Origin: Pelobates cultripes
Lineage: Eukaryota; Chordata; Amphibia; Anura; Pelobatidae
Length of the DNA: 64,000 nt
Direction: 5' to 3'
Assembly (NCBI GenBank): GCA_933207985.1
Contig: OW240921.1
Span: forward strand, 90,930,925 to 90,994,924
The position numbers and the translations under genes were made by a program. Below, one piece after another: positions 36,076 to 48,037 of the stretch (positions are counted from its first letter, which is position 1; every line of letters starts with the position of its first letter). The notes beneath the pieces are model-generated. The model searched no databases. It saw only the letters and a program-made list of their open reading frames with translations, and was not told where the DNA came from.

Positions 36076-36270
36076 TTAAAAGAACAGTCTAAGCACCAAA
36101 ACCACTTTTTCTTAATAAGTTGATCCTGTCCCTTTTGTTTGACAGTGCTTACAGTTTGCCATAAATGGATGTATGATCTCATAAGAGGAAAAATGCCTAC
36201 AACAGGGAGATTGCCCAGGGCTGGGTAACAGTGAGAGGTGGGTAAAAATGCAATTTTCTTTTTAAAGTGC
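36076..36270. mobile_element. Degenerate T2-type MITE, left part
   Basis: TTAA at 36076 followed by AAGAACAGTCTAAGCACCAA. The right end is not clear. Confidence 0.4.
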
Positions 36271-36306
36271 ATAATCTATAACTGTAACACTATATATATA
36301 TATATC

Positions 36307-36505
36307 CTCCAAAAAGAAAGCCAGCACTCAAGGACTTCAACGTGAAAAGATATAGGCATTTAATCCAAGTGGTCAACGTTTCAGTTCACAGTTGTGAACT
36401 TTCCGCAGGACACATCAACTGTGAACTGAAACGTTGACCACTTGGATTAAATGCCTATATCTTTTCACGTTGAAGTCCTTGAGTGCTGGCTTTCTTATTG
36501 GAGGT
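36307..36505. repeat. Long inverted repeat with hammerhead-like core
   Basis: Arms of about 87 bases are almost identical; left arm starts CCTCCAAAAAGAAAGCCAGC. On the minus strand, 36374-36412 reads CTGCGGA (consensus CTGANGA), a stem AGTTCACA/TGTGAACT and then GAAACGTTGACC. The near identity of the arms indicates a young insertion or gene conversion. Confidence 0.75.
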
Positions 36506-36574
36506 TATATTTATGTGCAGCTGAGCACCGGGCCATAACTTAGAGTAGAGCTGGAGTGCAAAACTCCCATTGAT

Positions 36575-38521
36575 TTGTATATATATATATTTGTGGTCAA
36601 AGTTTAAGCGTACTGGCTCTATGAATGACCACTGTGCATACAGACAATGGCAAAATATATGCACAAGACAGACAAAATTGGTCAAGGCACAATATTTCTA
36701 TGAAAATCTGAACAATAACATCTCAAACGCCAGAAACTTTTGGAAAGTCATAAATAAACTACAAACTCCCCCAATCCACTCCCAACCCTCCAAAGTGGAT
36801 AACCAAACCCTGCAACTTCCCTTAGATGTAGCAAATGCCTTTAACAATTATTTTGTCAGATGCTCTACTGCCCTGATTGCCAAGCTAATAAATGATACGC
36901 ATCCTGAAACTACAAATGTGGATCAGGTCCCACTAAATTTGCAAAGGCCCAATATAGACACATTCATTTTTAGACCTGTACCTGTTAGTGTCATTAAAAA
37001 ACATCTTAATAATCTAAAAATGAAAAACCAGTCCGGACCTGATCAAATCCCAGCAATGATGTTGAAGCTCAGTGCGCCGGCAATTGCTAAACCCGTCGCA
37101 ACTCTAATTAATGAATCCTTGGTGTCTGGATACATACCCAAACTTTGGAAGACTGCGAGAGTATTGCCTATCCATAAAAGTGGTGACACTACTTTGGTTT
37201 CTAACTATCGCCCAATATCATTGCTCACGGTATTGTCAAAAATCTTAGAAAAATGTGTCCATACGCAACTATGTGAGTACTACCAACAATCAAACTATCT
37301 AACCCCTGATCAATCGGGTTTTCGCCAGAATCACTCCACTACAACTGCCCTCTTAAAAGTTTGCAATGACATCCGAACTGGCATGGAACAAGGAGACATA
37401 ACTGGAGCTATTTTCCTTGATTTTGCTAAGACCTTTGACACAGTAGACCATGACATTCTACTGCACAAACTCAAAAACTCCGGTATTGGTGATCGTTCAC
37501 TAACCTGGTTTCGATCGTCTGTATCGGATTTTTCGCAATATGTGTCCATTTCTGACAGCGACTCCCTCCCTCTCCCAGTCACGTGTGGTGTTCCCCAAGG
37601 TTCCATTCTAGGCCCCCTACTATTTACATTATTTATAAATGATCTGCCTAATGTCTGCAAATCTTCAAATGTACGCAGATGACACAGTGATCTATGCAAG
37701 CAAATCCAATCTACCGCAGCTTGAGGCTGTGCTCCAAGACCAGTTTACAGAGGTAGAAAAGTGGATTGCAAAAAACAAACTTTTCCTGAACACTGACAAA
37801 ACTGTCACAATGATCTTTGGAACAGTACCTAAATTACACAAATTACACAATTCCCACCTACCAATCAAAACAAATTCAAATGGCATACTAACCGCAGTCA
37901 ACTCTTTCAAATACTTGGGTATGATGTTAGGCCAATCTATCTTTTGGCCTGCACATAGAAAAGCTTGTATCTAAACTTTATCCAAAACTAGGTGCCCTGT
38001 ACAGAAACAAATCCCTAAGCCCTACAGTAAAGGAAAGGATTGTACAGCAAATGCTGATGCCAATCATTGATTATGGGGATGCAGTATATGCATCTGCATC
38101 GCAATCCCACATTAATAAACTCAGCACATTGTATAATTCGTTCTAACGATTTGTGCTACAATGTAATTACAGGACCCACCATTGTGACATGCTAAAAGAA
38201 CTAAACTGTCTGTCGCTGGAATCCAGACGCACCCTTCATCTTTCCAGCCTTGTGTTTAAGAGCTTTTCTGGGAAACTCCCACCCTACCTGAACAAAATGC
38301 TTTCCCCAGCTGTTCCCACTTCCTATAACCTCCGATCCAGTACCAACACTTTACTTAGTCTACCTCAATACAAAAAGAAAGCAACCCGATCCTTCTTCTC
38401 CTACAGAGCGCCGCAATTGTGGAACAACCTCCCGCACAATTTAAAATCTTCCCTAAGCCTAAAGTCCTTTAAGAGATCCCTCTCTACATACCTCAAAACA
38501 GAATGCACCTGTCATGGTTGA
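36575..38521 (+). pseudogene. L2-like ORF2 reverse transcriptase, three frames
   Basis: The first frame (to 37682) has the linker (NARNFWKVINKL), then SGPDQIPAMML, YRPISLLTVLSKILEK, GFRQNHSTTTALL, motif A FLDFAKTFDTVDHDILL and motif B GVPQGSILGPLLF. One base appears lost near 37668; the next frame (37639-37974) has motif C YADD intact and a FKYLG block. A second frame change near 37935 leads to the thumb, with a TAA at about 38144, and the third frame (38153-38521) is the C-terminal domain with LNCLSLESRRTLHL, RAPQLWNNLP and a stop. All catalytic aspartates remain, so decay is light, but two frameshifts, a stop and the missing endonuclease make it inactive. Confidence 0.9.
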
Positions 38522-38693
38522 TTATATATTTCCTACCTGTTCTATGTTAAAATTTGTATTTATTGTGTATTAATATTGTTTTTGTATTTTATTGTACCCT
38601 AATGTAACAATGCAATGATTTGTGGACCCAGGACATACTTGAAAACGAGAAAAATCTCAATGTATCTTTCCTGGTACAATATTTTATAAATGA

Positions 38694-38710
<17 letters not shown>
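36575..38710 (+). mobile_element. L2-like LINE, 5'-truncated
   Basis: Covers the end of the endonuclease-RT linker, the whole reverse transcriptase and the C-terminal domain, then a short 3' UTR with CTCAATGTATCTTTCCTGGT and a TA-rich end. The 3' end and protein fit the L2/Rex1 part of the Jockey superfamily. No clear target duplication. Confidence 0.85.

Positions 38711-38731
<21 letters not shown>
38697..38731. repeat. (TA)n microsatellite
   Basis: TA run at the 3' end of the LINE. Confidence 0.95.
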
Positions 38732-38733
<2 letters not shown>

Positions 38734-38808
38734 ACTTAACTCCTTGCACGCAGACTGACCCAAATATTTAAGTGCCGGGTGCACAATGAGCCATAGCCAA
38801 AAATATGA

Positions 38809-39025
38809 TATAGTAAAGGATGGCTTGCACTCATGTTCTTTTGGAGAGAAAAAATATTCCTTTATTAGAAGTTATTGCATAAAATCATCAACTTTGATGG
38901 TTGATCCCGAGGAAAGCCCCAAACAACGGCTGAAACGATGATGATTTTATGGAAAAACTTCTAATAAAGGAATATTTTTTATCTCCAAAAGACTGTGAGT
39001 GCAAGCCGTCCTTTGCTATATTATA
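38809..39025. repeat. Long inverted repeat with hammerhead-like core
   Basis: Arms of 85-90 bases (AAAGGATGGCTTGCACTCAT and complement). At the centre, plus strand 38906-38940: CCGAGGA, stem AGCC/GGCT, then GAAACGATG. One change from CTGANGA in the first box. Confidence 0.7.
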
Positions 39026-39109
39026 GAATGTAGCAGTCACAGGACTTCCAGAAAAGTATTTATTGAGTCAAACTCCAGACATCACACACACAGTCAATGT
39101 GATGTGTAC

Positions 39110-39180
39110 CTGTAGGGTCAATGTTTTGCCCCTACAGGGTCATTATTACCTGCAGGGCTGAAATGTTGAACTGCACATTT
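39110..39180 (-). ncRNA. Weak hammerhead-like remnant
   Basis: The minus strand has a GACCC/GGGGC near-stem followed by AAAACATTGACC; the plus strand has GCTGAAATGTTGAAC. The first box is not recognisable. Kept only because of its neighbours. Confidence 0.3.
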
Positions 39181-39190
39181 GCTATGTGTG

Positions 39191-40299
39191 CCATGCCACA
39201 TTCTAAAAGTCATGCGACTGCTACTATTTATTGTAATATTATATGAGCGTGGGTAAGCACAAAGACTGTTGCCAAAATAAAAAAAATCACTTTTTAGTAG
39301 ACATACTCCCAATGGAAGCAAGCATGCATTTCATTGTGCATTTTTCTCACAATTAAAAACAGTTTGCAAAAGTTACAGATCTCTGTCTGTAGTCTTTAGA
39401 AGCCCTCCTCTTCTAACCCCACCCAGTCTTTGCTCAGAGCAATTGCCTGCCTCTTACACTTAGTTCCACTGAACTAAACTACCAGGAAGTAATAGGACCA
39501 GTTGTTTGATTGACAGCCAGCGGGGTGTAAGAAGGTAAATTTGTAAAAATATATAAATAAATAAATAAACAAAAACAGAAAGCCAGCAAAGTCCACAATA
39601 TAAAAGTTTAAGAAGCCCTATAATAGATGTTGTTTTGGCAATGTTGCCTGTGCTAATTGTGGAGTGTTCATTAAAGTTAACCTACAATTGTAGAATGTTG
39701 ATGGTATGATTGATCATTGTGATACAAGTCAATCATTTGTGTCAAGTGATGATGGCGTGATTGATTATTGTTAAACAAAGTCAATTATACGTGTCCATGG
39801 CTTTTGCAGACTGTTCCAGTGCTAAATCGTTTAAATATCACTATAGATAATTCCTATTTTCTATGTAGTTATTGAGGTAAGATGTTAATATCATGTGTTT
39901 GGGTTTATTGGCCTTGAATGGTAAATTATGATCAGGAAATGAATAGTTCAACATGTACATATCTATCATATTTATAGACTGAAGCCACAATGAGACTGAG
40001 ATCGTAAATGGTTTTTAATAAAAATACAGTTTTTTGGTTAGAGTAACCCTTACTACAAGTTTAAAAACAATCAAGAAATAAGGTGAAAACTTACTTTCAG
40101 TGAGGACTTCGGCAGGAAGAACCCAGCATTGGCTGTCTGTTGCTAGCATTCTATGCGTACTGACGACAGAGGCATTTTGGGCACAGAATTGACATTAGAC
40201 AGGATAGAACTCTTGTTATGGCTGGCTAATGACGCTTCCGGAGCAGCAAAGAGCTTTAACTTTTTATGTGCAGCATTTTAAACTGAAAAAGCTGCAAAT
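39191..40299. other. No recognisable feature
   Basis: No supported repeat or gene. Confidence 0.35.
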
Positions 40300-40370
40300 A
40301 TGGACTCCAATCACCAAGACCACTTCAAATCACTGAAGTGGTTATGGTGCTTGGAATAACTTTTTAATAC
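40300..40370. repeat. T2-type MITE end fragment
   Basis: Hairpin CCAAGACCACTTCAAATCAC with AAGTGGTTATGGTGCTTGG resembles a T2 left end; no TTAA pair. Confidence 0.45.
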
Positions 40371-41927
40371 GCATTACAACGGCATCCATTTTTCTGTCAC
40401 CTGTCTATCGTCCTGACCTGGGTATGATCTGCGGTGCTAGTGGAGGTGTGTTCCCTCCATTTTTTTGCTTTAAATAGTGACATGGAATAGATTAAAATAA
40501 TATAAGATAACAAAAGTGTATCAAAGACAAATACAGAAACTCAGCTTTCCTGAAAAGTTCATATGAAGGTTCAGCTGAAAGTCAAAATGTCGCAGAAGGT
40601 GTACTGCGCTGCTAGGTCCCTATCTCTACATTCAGCTGAAAGGTCTTGCCAAGTTCAAGTGAAATGCACAGTGCTTTTAATAAACACAGTTGCCAATGAA
40701 CAAAATTCCTTTCGATTACTTAACAAAATGCCACTGGGCAAAAAAGCATTCCGACCAGCTCTAAGGTGATTGAGATGAGCAATTTTCTCACAATTTGGCC
40801 TCCGAACTGACTTGTCGAAGCAAGCAAAAAATTGGGATTTTTGACAAATCTATTTCACTGAACTGCTTTTAAAGATTCAAAGTGTCAGCTCGGCTGCCGA
40901 AACAGAGTAGAAGAACAGAATCAGACGGCTCGGAAAAATTGGAGATTTCTCTTATTTATTATTTCCAATCCGTGCAGAGCCCATATTTTTTCCTTAAGAA
41001 ATGTTTGAAAACTGTTTCATACATTTCACTATTGGACCAATTTTCTATACACCTTTCAGAATCTCAAACGTTTGATTAATACCAGCATGTCGCTGCATTG
41101 GCTTTTCTAAAGGTGCCATTGGATAGAAAATGTTGGATAATTGCAAATAAAGCAATAAAAATAGTAGTGACTTACTAGATGCTAAGTCCATTGTTCATAG
41201 ATATATATAAAAAAAGATTAGGTAATTATTATTTTTAAATGAGAATATATATATATTTAAAAGAATATCCATTTTCATTTCAGGCCACTGAATTCATGCA
41301 GTTTTAGCTGGCTAACCACTTGGATAGATTTGAAACAGAAGGGAGACCACAGGGCACCCCAAGAAATAAAGTTGCTGATATATAGGTGGAGGTGCTGGTT
41401 AGATGAAAGGATGTTTGGCGCTAGAATGTTTAGTTAATATTGTTTTGCCAGATTTAACTAATGTTGTTTTCAATACAATTAATGCTGTTTCAAAATGAGG
41501 GGGCAGATTTGTGTTACCATTGTGTTCACCAGTTTTAAAGAAGGATGTCATGGATCTATAAAAATGTAGATATGGCTGCAAAATCAAGAAGGGTAATGGA
41601 AGATTTATTTATTATTAGGAAATGCTAGAAAAAAAGGCATCTGTTTAATTCAGAAATGGGCATATAAGTGGAGATATGATAGAAAAGTAATTTTCAACCA
41701 GTGTGCCATGGACACATTGATTTCAGGAGAATGTAATCTTTTTTATTTTATTTTATTTTTTGTGTCAACATTAAAATTTTGAATCCTGTAATTAAAAAAA
41801 AAAAAAGGAATTTAAACTAACCAGTCAGTTTGAATAGGAGAATGCATATCCCTCTAGGAAGTCTTTAATAAATGTGCGGATAAAAGCTGCGGATGAAGGT
41901 ACAACAAACATGTAGGTATTTGTTTTG
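40371..41927. other. No recognisable feature
   Basis: About 1.5 kb, no supported repeat or gene. Confidence 0.35.
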
Positions 41928-42059
41928 ACCTGCGTTTTTCTGGATTTTTATTTTCTTATTCTGTCTCTCACTGTTAAAATACACCTACCATTAAAATTAT
42001 AGACTGATCATTAACATTCAAAATCAGCAGGGGATCAAATACTTTTTTCCCTCACTGTA
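41928..42059. mobile_element. Tc1-type transposon end
   Basis: Right terminal segment: AATCAGCAGGGGATCAAATA then CTTTTTTCCCTCACTG and TA. This is the well-known vertebrate Tc1-like terminus in reverse orientation. The other end is not in place. Confidence 0.75.
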
Positions 42060-42084
42060 ACTGGTTCACTGTTACTTTTTAGAG

Positions 42085-42209
42085 CAGGGTTCTTTAAACT
42101 CTGGCCCTCCAGATGTTGCTAAACTACAACCCCCATGATTCTTTCAATTGAATAGACATGGGAGTCGTAGTTAAGAAGCATGTGGAGGGCCAGAGTTTGG
42201 AGAACCCTG
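42085..42209. mobile_element. hAT-type MITE, palindromic
   Basis: CAGGGTTCTTTAAACTCTGG at the left and its near complement at the right; CTCCAGATGTTGCTAAACTA and CATGGGAGTCGTAGTTAAGA arms. TTAGAG is present on both flanks, an imperfect duplication. Confidence 0.75.
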
Positions 42210-43589
42210 TTAGAGAGTAAGGATTACAACTGATTGATTTTGTTTAAAAATTAAAAGTCACAGAGTGATACTTTACAACCAATAATTTTTAAGATCCCAA
42301 TCACAGTCAGTTATAAATGGTTTCAGGCTTTTTTGAAATACGCTAAACTTAATCAATTTTTCCTGCATTTTTTTCTGCACGCATAGCTGTGCATCAACAT
42401 CTTTTAAGTTGTTTTTTTAATCCCGTCGTTGTCAATCCTATGTGGATAGCTATTTTAGAGCAAAATAAACTAATCCTACACAGGACATCAATAACGATTG
42501 GCTCATTCTTGATTATTGTTTTCCAATTTTTTTTTTCCAAGAAGTAAAAATTTAGTATTTATTGTCAAAACTGTGTACAGATTAAACACTACTTTTGAGA
42601 TACTTGGAAATAATCCTATATAATTTATTGCTTCCAAGCCTAAATAAGTTTCCACTACGCAATTCTCCGTGTATGTTGCGTTCACCCACACGATGACAAC
42701 TTCTTTCACTACTTAATCATGTCTTTGCTCCATCAATCCTGAGTTTATTTAATCCTGCAGGCCAACAATGAGTCTACAGAGATTGCAGGTAGGAAGCTCA
42801 TATTTGTCTGTATTTTGTTTAACATCCTGAAACATCAAGAAACTAAAGTAAAAAAGGCAGAGAGAGAAAATTGCACAGTGACCCTAGCAAGTCCTCTTTT
42901 ATTGTCTTATTTGTTTGTTTTATCGTCCATTCCACAGGTCGTCTAAGGTGAAACACCCTAAAGCAAGATTTAGGGAGCGTATCACTTCCTTTACGTGAGA
43001 GCAAAACTCTGCTTCAGCCGATCCTAACAATTAGTCAGAAAAAACATAGACATTGATTGCAAGAAACAGTATAGTGCTCTTGGGTGCACCCGATAAAGAT
43101 TTGCTTTAAAGAGTCATGGTATAATTTATTGTTCTGTTTATATTATTTATAGTTTCCATCCTGTCATCTGGTCTGCTCTTTCCTGAACCAGGCTGCTATC
43201 TTTATACCACTGGGATTTACATTGGTGCCTAGTGTAATTTTGAGATTGGATCAGATCCACAGACTCAAGATTCCAAATTCACACCTCTTTTGGATAACGT
43301 TTACACCCCTCACAGAGTGTAAGCCTTTCAAATCATGTTTGCCAAATTGGGATTCACTTTGCTTCCAACAGAAGGAGCTCGATGGGTAAAAAGGCATAAA
43401 AATGAATTACATGATGCAGACACAAATAATTTAGAAGAGGCTGCATTCGAAATTCATTTTAAAATAATTATTACATTTATGATATTCTCCAGTTTGCTGA
43501 AAAGGGAAAGCATGAATCCTAATGTCACATGATTAGTCATTATAAACGATCACATTTAAAACTAATGAACCTTTGCTACAAGGACATCA
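42210..43589. other. No recognisable feature
   Basis: Low-repeat AT-rich DNA. No coding signature. Confidence 0.35.
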
Positions 43590-44106
43590 TAAAGTGCGTT
43601 AAGTTCTGTAGAACAGACCAAAAGTTTCCCCCCGGACAACTTAGAAAGGGGGAGCATGACTGCTGCACATGAATAAGGGGCTGGATGATAAAAATATACA
43701 ATGTTGCAAAGTTGTCAGTTTGGTAAGAGGCCGGGGGAGGAGACTCACCAGTCAGCAGAGACAAGGGACAGCAAAATACTGACTTTCCCACCCACCCACT
43801 CTGTTGGTTGTTTGGTGTCTGGCTTTGTTTTTCTGTTTTGTCACAGCTTGGCGGTATCCTGGACACCGCAAAGAAAAGGTTAAGACAAAGAGTCGCTTTG
43901 GGGAGATGACAGTCCGCACGGGAGCTGATGGCGGAGTGCAGGCTGTTTAGGCTCATGGAAAAAGATTGGGGGAACTGTCTGTTGGGCAACCGCTCAACAG
44001 CTGACAGATTTGGATAATGGTAAAAAGTAATACATTTAATAAAGCTGTTGCCCTTATCTACTAAGAAGGTGTCCGGTGTGTTATTGGGGGGCAACGGTGG
44101 TGACAT
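43590..44106 (+). repeat. Possible LTR-like segment
   Basis: Contains a TATA-like GATAAAAATATAC near 43687, then AATAAAGCTG at 44038 and a GTGTGTTATTGGGG run, an order that recalls the R-U5 part of an LTR. No flanking duplication was found and no second copy is in the window, so this is weak. Confidence 0.3.
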
Positions 44107-44695
44107 GGATTATGGGTCAGCAGTCATATTTAATAGAAAGCAATACAAAAGCAAGTTTTGTGCCTTGACTCTTGCTATTATGATGAATTATATTATTTAA
44201 TATTCCTGGGTAGGGGCATATTATTAATAATTATTTTTATTATTGCTGTTGTTAAAATTTAAGGGCCAACAACTGTTAATGCCTTCGTAACATTCTGTGT
44301 CAGAAACATTCTCACTCAACCCACCCAACGAATGATTGCAAAATTGCATGCAGCTACCAAAGTAACATAAGAACATTCAAAACATACACAGGGACTTTAA
44401 GATCAGACTATGATGTTGACAAGGTGACACATTTTGGTCCATAAAAAGTTATAAATATACATACATACACATTATAGAGTCATTGTTTTTGTTCATTCTG
44501 AATGTACTCAGACAGCTAATTGAATGCATGTTAGTTCTAATGTTGATGCATATCACCTAGCTGTCTCTTTTTAGGAGGGACCATCCCTATTTTGGACCCA
44601 AATCTCCCTGTCCCTCTTTTGTATCGTAATGTCCCTGTTTTCTAGCTCGATTGTATATCAGACCTCCGCAACGATAATACTCACAGTATTGTGTC
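44107..44695. other. No clear feature
   Basis: GGAGGGACCATCCCTATTTTG at about 44574 recalls one end of a frog hAT-like repeat whose other end may be 45540-45643, but no target duplication is visible. Confidence 0.3.
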
Positions 44696-45047
44696 TTAAA
44701 CCCCTTAAGGAAGGAGGCAATTGCTTAAGTTCTAGACCAAAACAAAACCTAGAATTTGCACTATATGTCTGTTCAATCATCATTTACCTCTTTCATATTA
44801 AGTGCACCCACACTTATTATATATAATTTTGTTCAGGAGAAATAGGGTTTTTATTTCACATCAATATTTGTATATGAAACATAATTTAATTCATGTTTGT
44901 AATTAATTTATGTTTGTTTATGTTTATATTTGAATGCTGTGAAGTCCCACGAATATTATGATGCCTCTCATGTACAGGTTTTATTATATCAGTATTAAAA
45001 TCAAAATACACTTAGAAGAAATTTATAGATATACATATCAACACGTT
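44696..45047. mobile_element. Large TTAA-flanked element, copy 3, deleted
   Basis: Begins TTAAACCCCTTAAGG and matches the complement of the right end of copy 2 for about 190 bases (GTGCACCCACACTTATTATA, GAAACATAATTTAATT). It then jumps to an AT palindrome arm (AAATCAAAATACAC) and stops. Confidence 0.65.
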
Positions 45048-45159
45048 CATATGACTCGGATTATCTGAATTGGCTGAGGTGTCAGGCAGGTTCCCCAATC
45101 AAGAGCAGAGCTTAGGGTAAGTATCCCAGACAGAGGGAAGGCCAGATCGTTAAGGCATG

Positions 45160-45410
45160 CTATGCCACCAGTTATAAGCCATCCTTTTGCAGGACAGCAT
45201 AGCGCGCCGAAATGTCGGGATTGTTTCTTCCCTTCCTTGTGGTCTCTGAGGTCATCACTGTGTGCCGGGTCACATGATCGGGTGCAGTACTCATATAAGG
45301 AAGCTGCCCTGGAGCTTGCAGGGTCAGACACACTGCCAGTCTGGAGACAGGGAACAAATGACGTCGCTCGCGGTGATGAGGTAAGCAAGGTCGCCACGAG
45401 CAGTGCAGGG
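45160..45410 (+). other. GC-rich segment with promoter-like motifs
   Basis: Has GCGCGCCGAAATGTCGGG (a decayed GAAAC-type hammerhead box), CATATAAGGAAG (TATA-like), TGACGTC (CRE consensus) at 45359 and GATGAGGTAAGC (splice-donor-like). It may be the terminal repeat of a Penelope-like or LTR element. No coding frame with a family signature. Confidence 0.3.
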
Positions 45411-45539
45411 CTAGGGGACCTGACAGGGATAGGGTCAAACTACAATAAAGGTTTTTAGAAAACAGCTTGTCTAAATAAGATACATTGCTCTTGTTTTAAA
45501 TTACATTTTAGTTGCATAAATTGTTATTAGCAAGTCACT

Positions 45540-45643
45540 TAAAATTTCTCAGAACAGCCCGCCCCTGGTCACCACCCCCACTTACACCCGTAAAAATTAA
45601 AGTGTCCCTTTTTCACATTTGAAAAGTTGGGAGTTATGTAGAT
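45540..45643. repeat. Possible hAT-like repeat end
   Basis: GTGTCCCTTTTTCACATTTG and AAAAGTTGGGAG are familiar from frog repeats; boundaries uncertain. Confidence 0.35.
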
Positions 45644-48037
45644 GCTTTCTCCACAATTTAATCACCTTAAGGAAATTGTGTTGTGTCAGTTGTGTCATAT
45701 TCCCTATCATTTGCAAATTTGTCACTATTGAACCACTCGGCACAGACTCATGACATTATCAATATATGTCTGTGTAATAATTGCAATATACCAAAGGTTG
45801 CTTATGGGTGCATACCAAGGACACAAATTTGTTCAGGAGTCTTTTTTTCTTTTTTTTCTTCTGTGTATTATTTTAGAAAGGTAATTTTGATCTCCTTTGT
45901 TCTTGACTTGTTCAACCATTACATTGGTTTGGGGATCACTTACCTCCAAGAGCCTGGATCTACGGATAGTCATAACAAAAGATGCAGCTCATATGATAAT
46001 TTCTTAAAATTGTGTTTACTTGTAACTGTACACTTTTTATGCTATAGTACTTTTCCTAATACCGTTTATTACAGGTTATAATCTGCTTCTCCTATTACAT
46101 AATCTTTTTAAAATTTGTTTGAAATTCTTAAATAAACATTACTAAAAAAAATACAACACAGTGATAGCTAGCTAGCACTAAACTCTGACAGCAATGCATT
46201 GGGAAGAATTTCCAAAAACAAATGAAATGCACTTAGATGCACTGCATTTAGCCATTGTTTTCCTTTGCACACGTTCTGCTCTTAAATTGTTACAGAGTTC
46301 CATTAGCGTGTTTAGAATTGGATCTAAACACCTAGGATGAAGAGCTATGACAAATGGTGATTCAACAACTGCTACAAATGTATGTAAGAAGAAAGCACAT
46401 CAGACTATTACCTTTTGGGCACTAAGATGGTGAGATATGACAAGACAGGTGCATACCTGTATTCAGGGCAAGTAAACTTGAGAGATAAATAGATTGAGTG
46501 ATAGACAGCTCAAAAGATGACTACAGTATATTGATTTACATTTTCAGCACCTCCTGTTGAACATTGATGTGTCCTGAGGGAAGTCTACTACGAATTCTAT
46601 TTGGGCCTTCAGGAAACAGGACACTGATACGAAAATCTCCCACAATGGGAGTCTACATGTTTAGGGACAAGCCTGAGTAATACTTTTGTGAGGTAATACC
46701 TTTCAATGTAAACATACGTTGGTCTGGAATGACCTGTTGGAGAGATTATGCCTCTACTACTTAAGACTAGCCTCAGAGGATATGTATCACCAATGTGCCT
46801 TGAGGAGTTTGTAGGGAAAATTAGATATAAATGTCAGAGGAAAAAGAAAAACATTGGTCTACCTTAACATAGTTAAGTGAAAGAATAGATTTAACCTTAA
46901 ACCATGGAATTTAAAAAACTATTATCAGGTAAGTTAGAGCTTCATAATAATAGATGGTGTGGTCTTCCTTCGGAGAAGTCTTTCTTAAAGAGTTGTCAAC
47001 ACAAACATAGATTCCCCAGAGCTGTCACAACTAATGTTTCACTAGCCGCCTCTATCTCATCTTACACATTTCTTTTACCACCCACAATGGGATCAATGTA
47101 TCAAAGTCCAGAAAAAAGTATATACAGAGATTAAAATCCTTTAGCCGCTTTTGTCTTTTTTCTCTTCATGAAGAACCTGACCAACTCGTTTTATACACAT
47201 ATTCACTAAGGGGAGTGACAAAGACAGAAAAAAAATGGAAGGACAGAAAATTTGATAGTTTTCTTTGAAACATTAGTGTCATTTAAGTTTTCAGAAATCT
47301 ATCTGATATCTCTGCTTGTTTTCCCAGCGCTTCATGTTACAACAGGCAAAAAAAGGGAACTTCAAAGATAACATTTAATTTCATTTTTTAATGTTTACAT
47401 AAAATTAGAAAGGGAACGTGCTGCTTTTATTTGTTCATGGAAGTTGGGGTCACATCTCTTTGCCTATGTTACATGCCTTGCTCACTCAGAGACAACTGCA
47501 AGAAGGAGGCAGCTGGTAAACAGTGGTACTAACCTGTCAGTGTGCCAGTGTGATTACTAAAAACATAAGAGGAGTAAAAAAATTTAAATATACTGTATAT
47601 GGATGAAAACGTCAGATGGAAGAATGAGGAATAGAATTTAAAGATGTTTTTCAGTATTTCTAAGAACCTGTGAGTAGATAGGAATCTCTCAGTAAATGTA
47701 ATTAATGCAATCCTATGATAATTTACTGAAAATGTACTCACCTAATCACTAAATACCCACTGAAATCAGTATGCCAGTTGACTATGCAATTCACACTCAC
47801 GAGCCATTGCAGCAAATCATGTCTAGATAAATGGAACCTCTGTTGGAACTTCTGACCATTAGTGAACATTCTCTCTATTCATATATTCCAGCTTTGCAAG
47901 ATTGTGGTATTGGGACATCTGACATTATTCTGGTACAATTGCAAAAATGGAAAAGGAACCACACTCAATTCACTTGAGACAGGGTGCTTAGCTGAACCAA
48001 GGGCCAGCACGAGCCCAAAAGATAATAAATACCAGTG
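45644..48037. other. No recognisable feature
   Basis: About 2.4 kb, the longest stretch here without a recognisable mobile element. AT-rich, no coding signature; candidate unique host sequence. Confidence 0.35.

Noticed and set aside
43576..44106. 176-codon minus-strand frame
   Set aside because: No domain and no homologue I can recognise; the plus strand looks more like an LTR.
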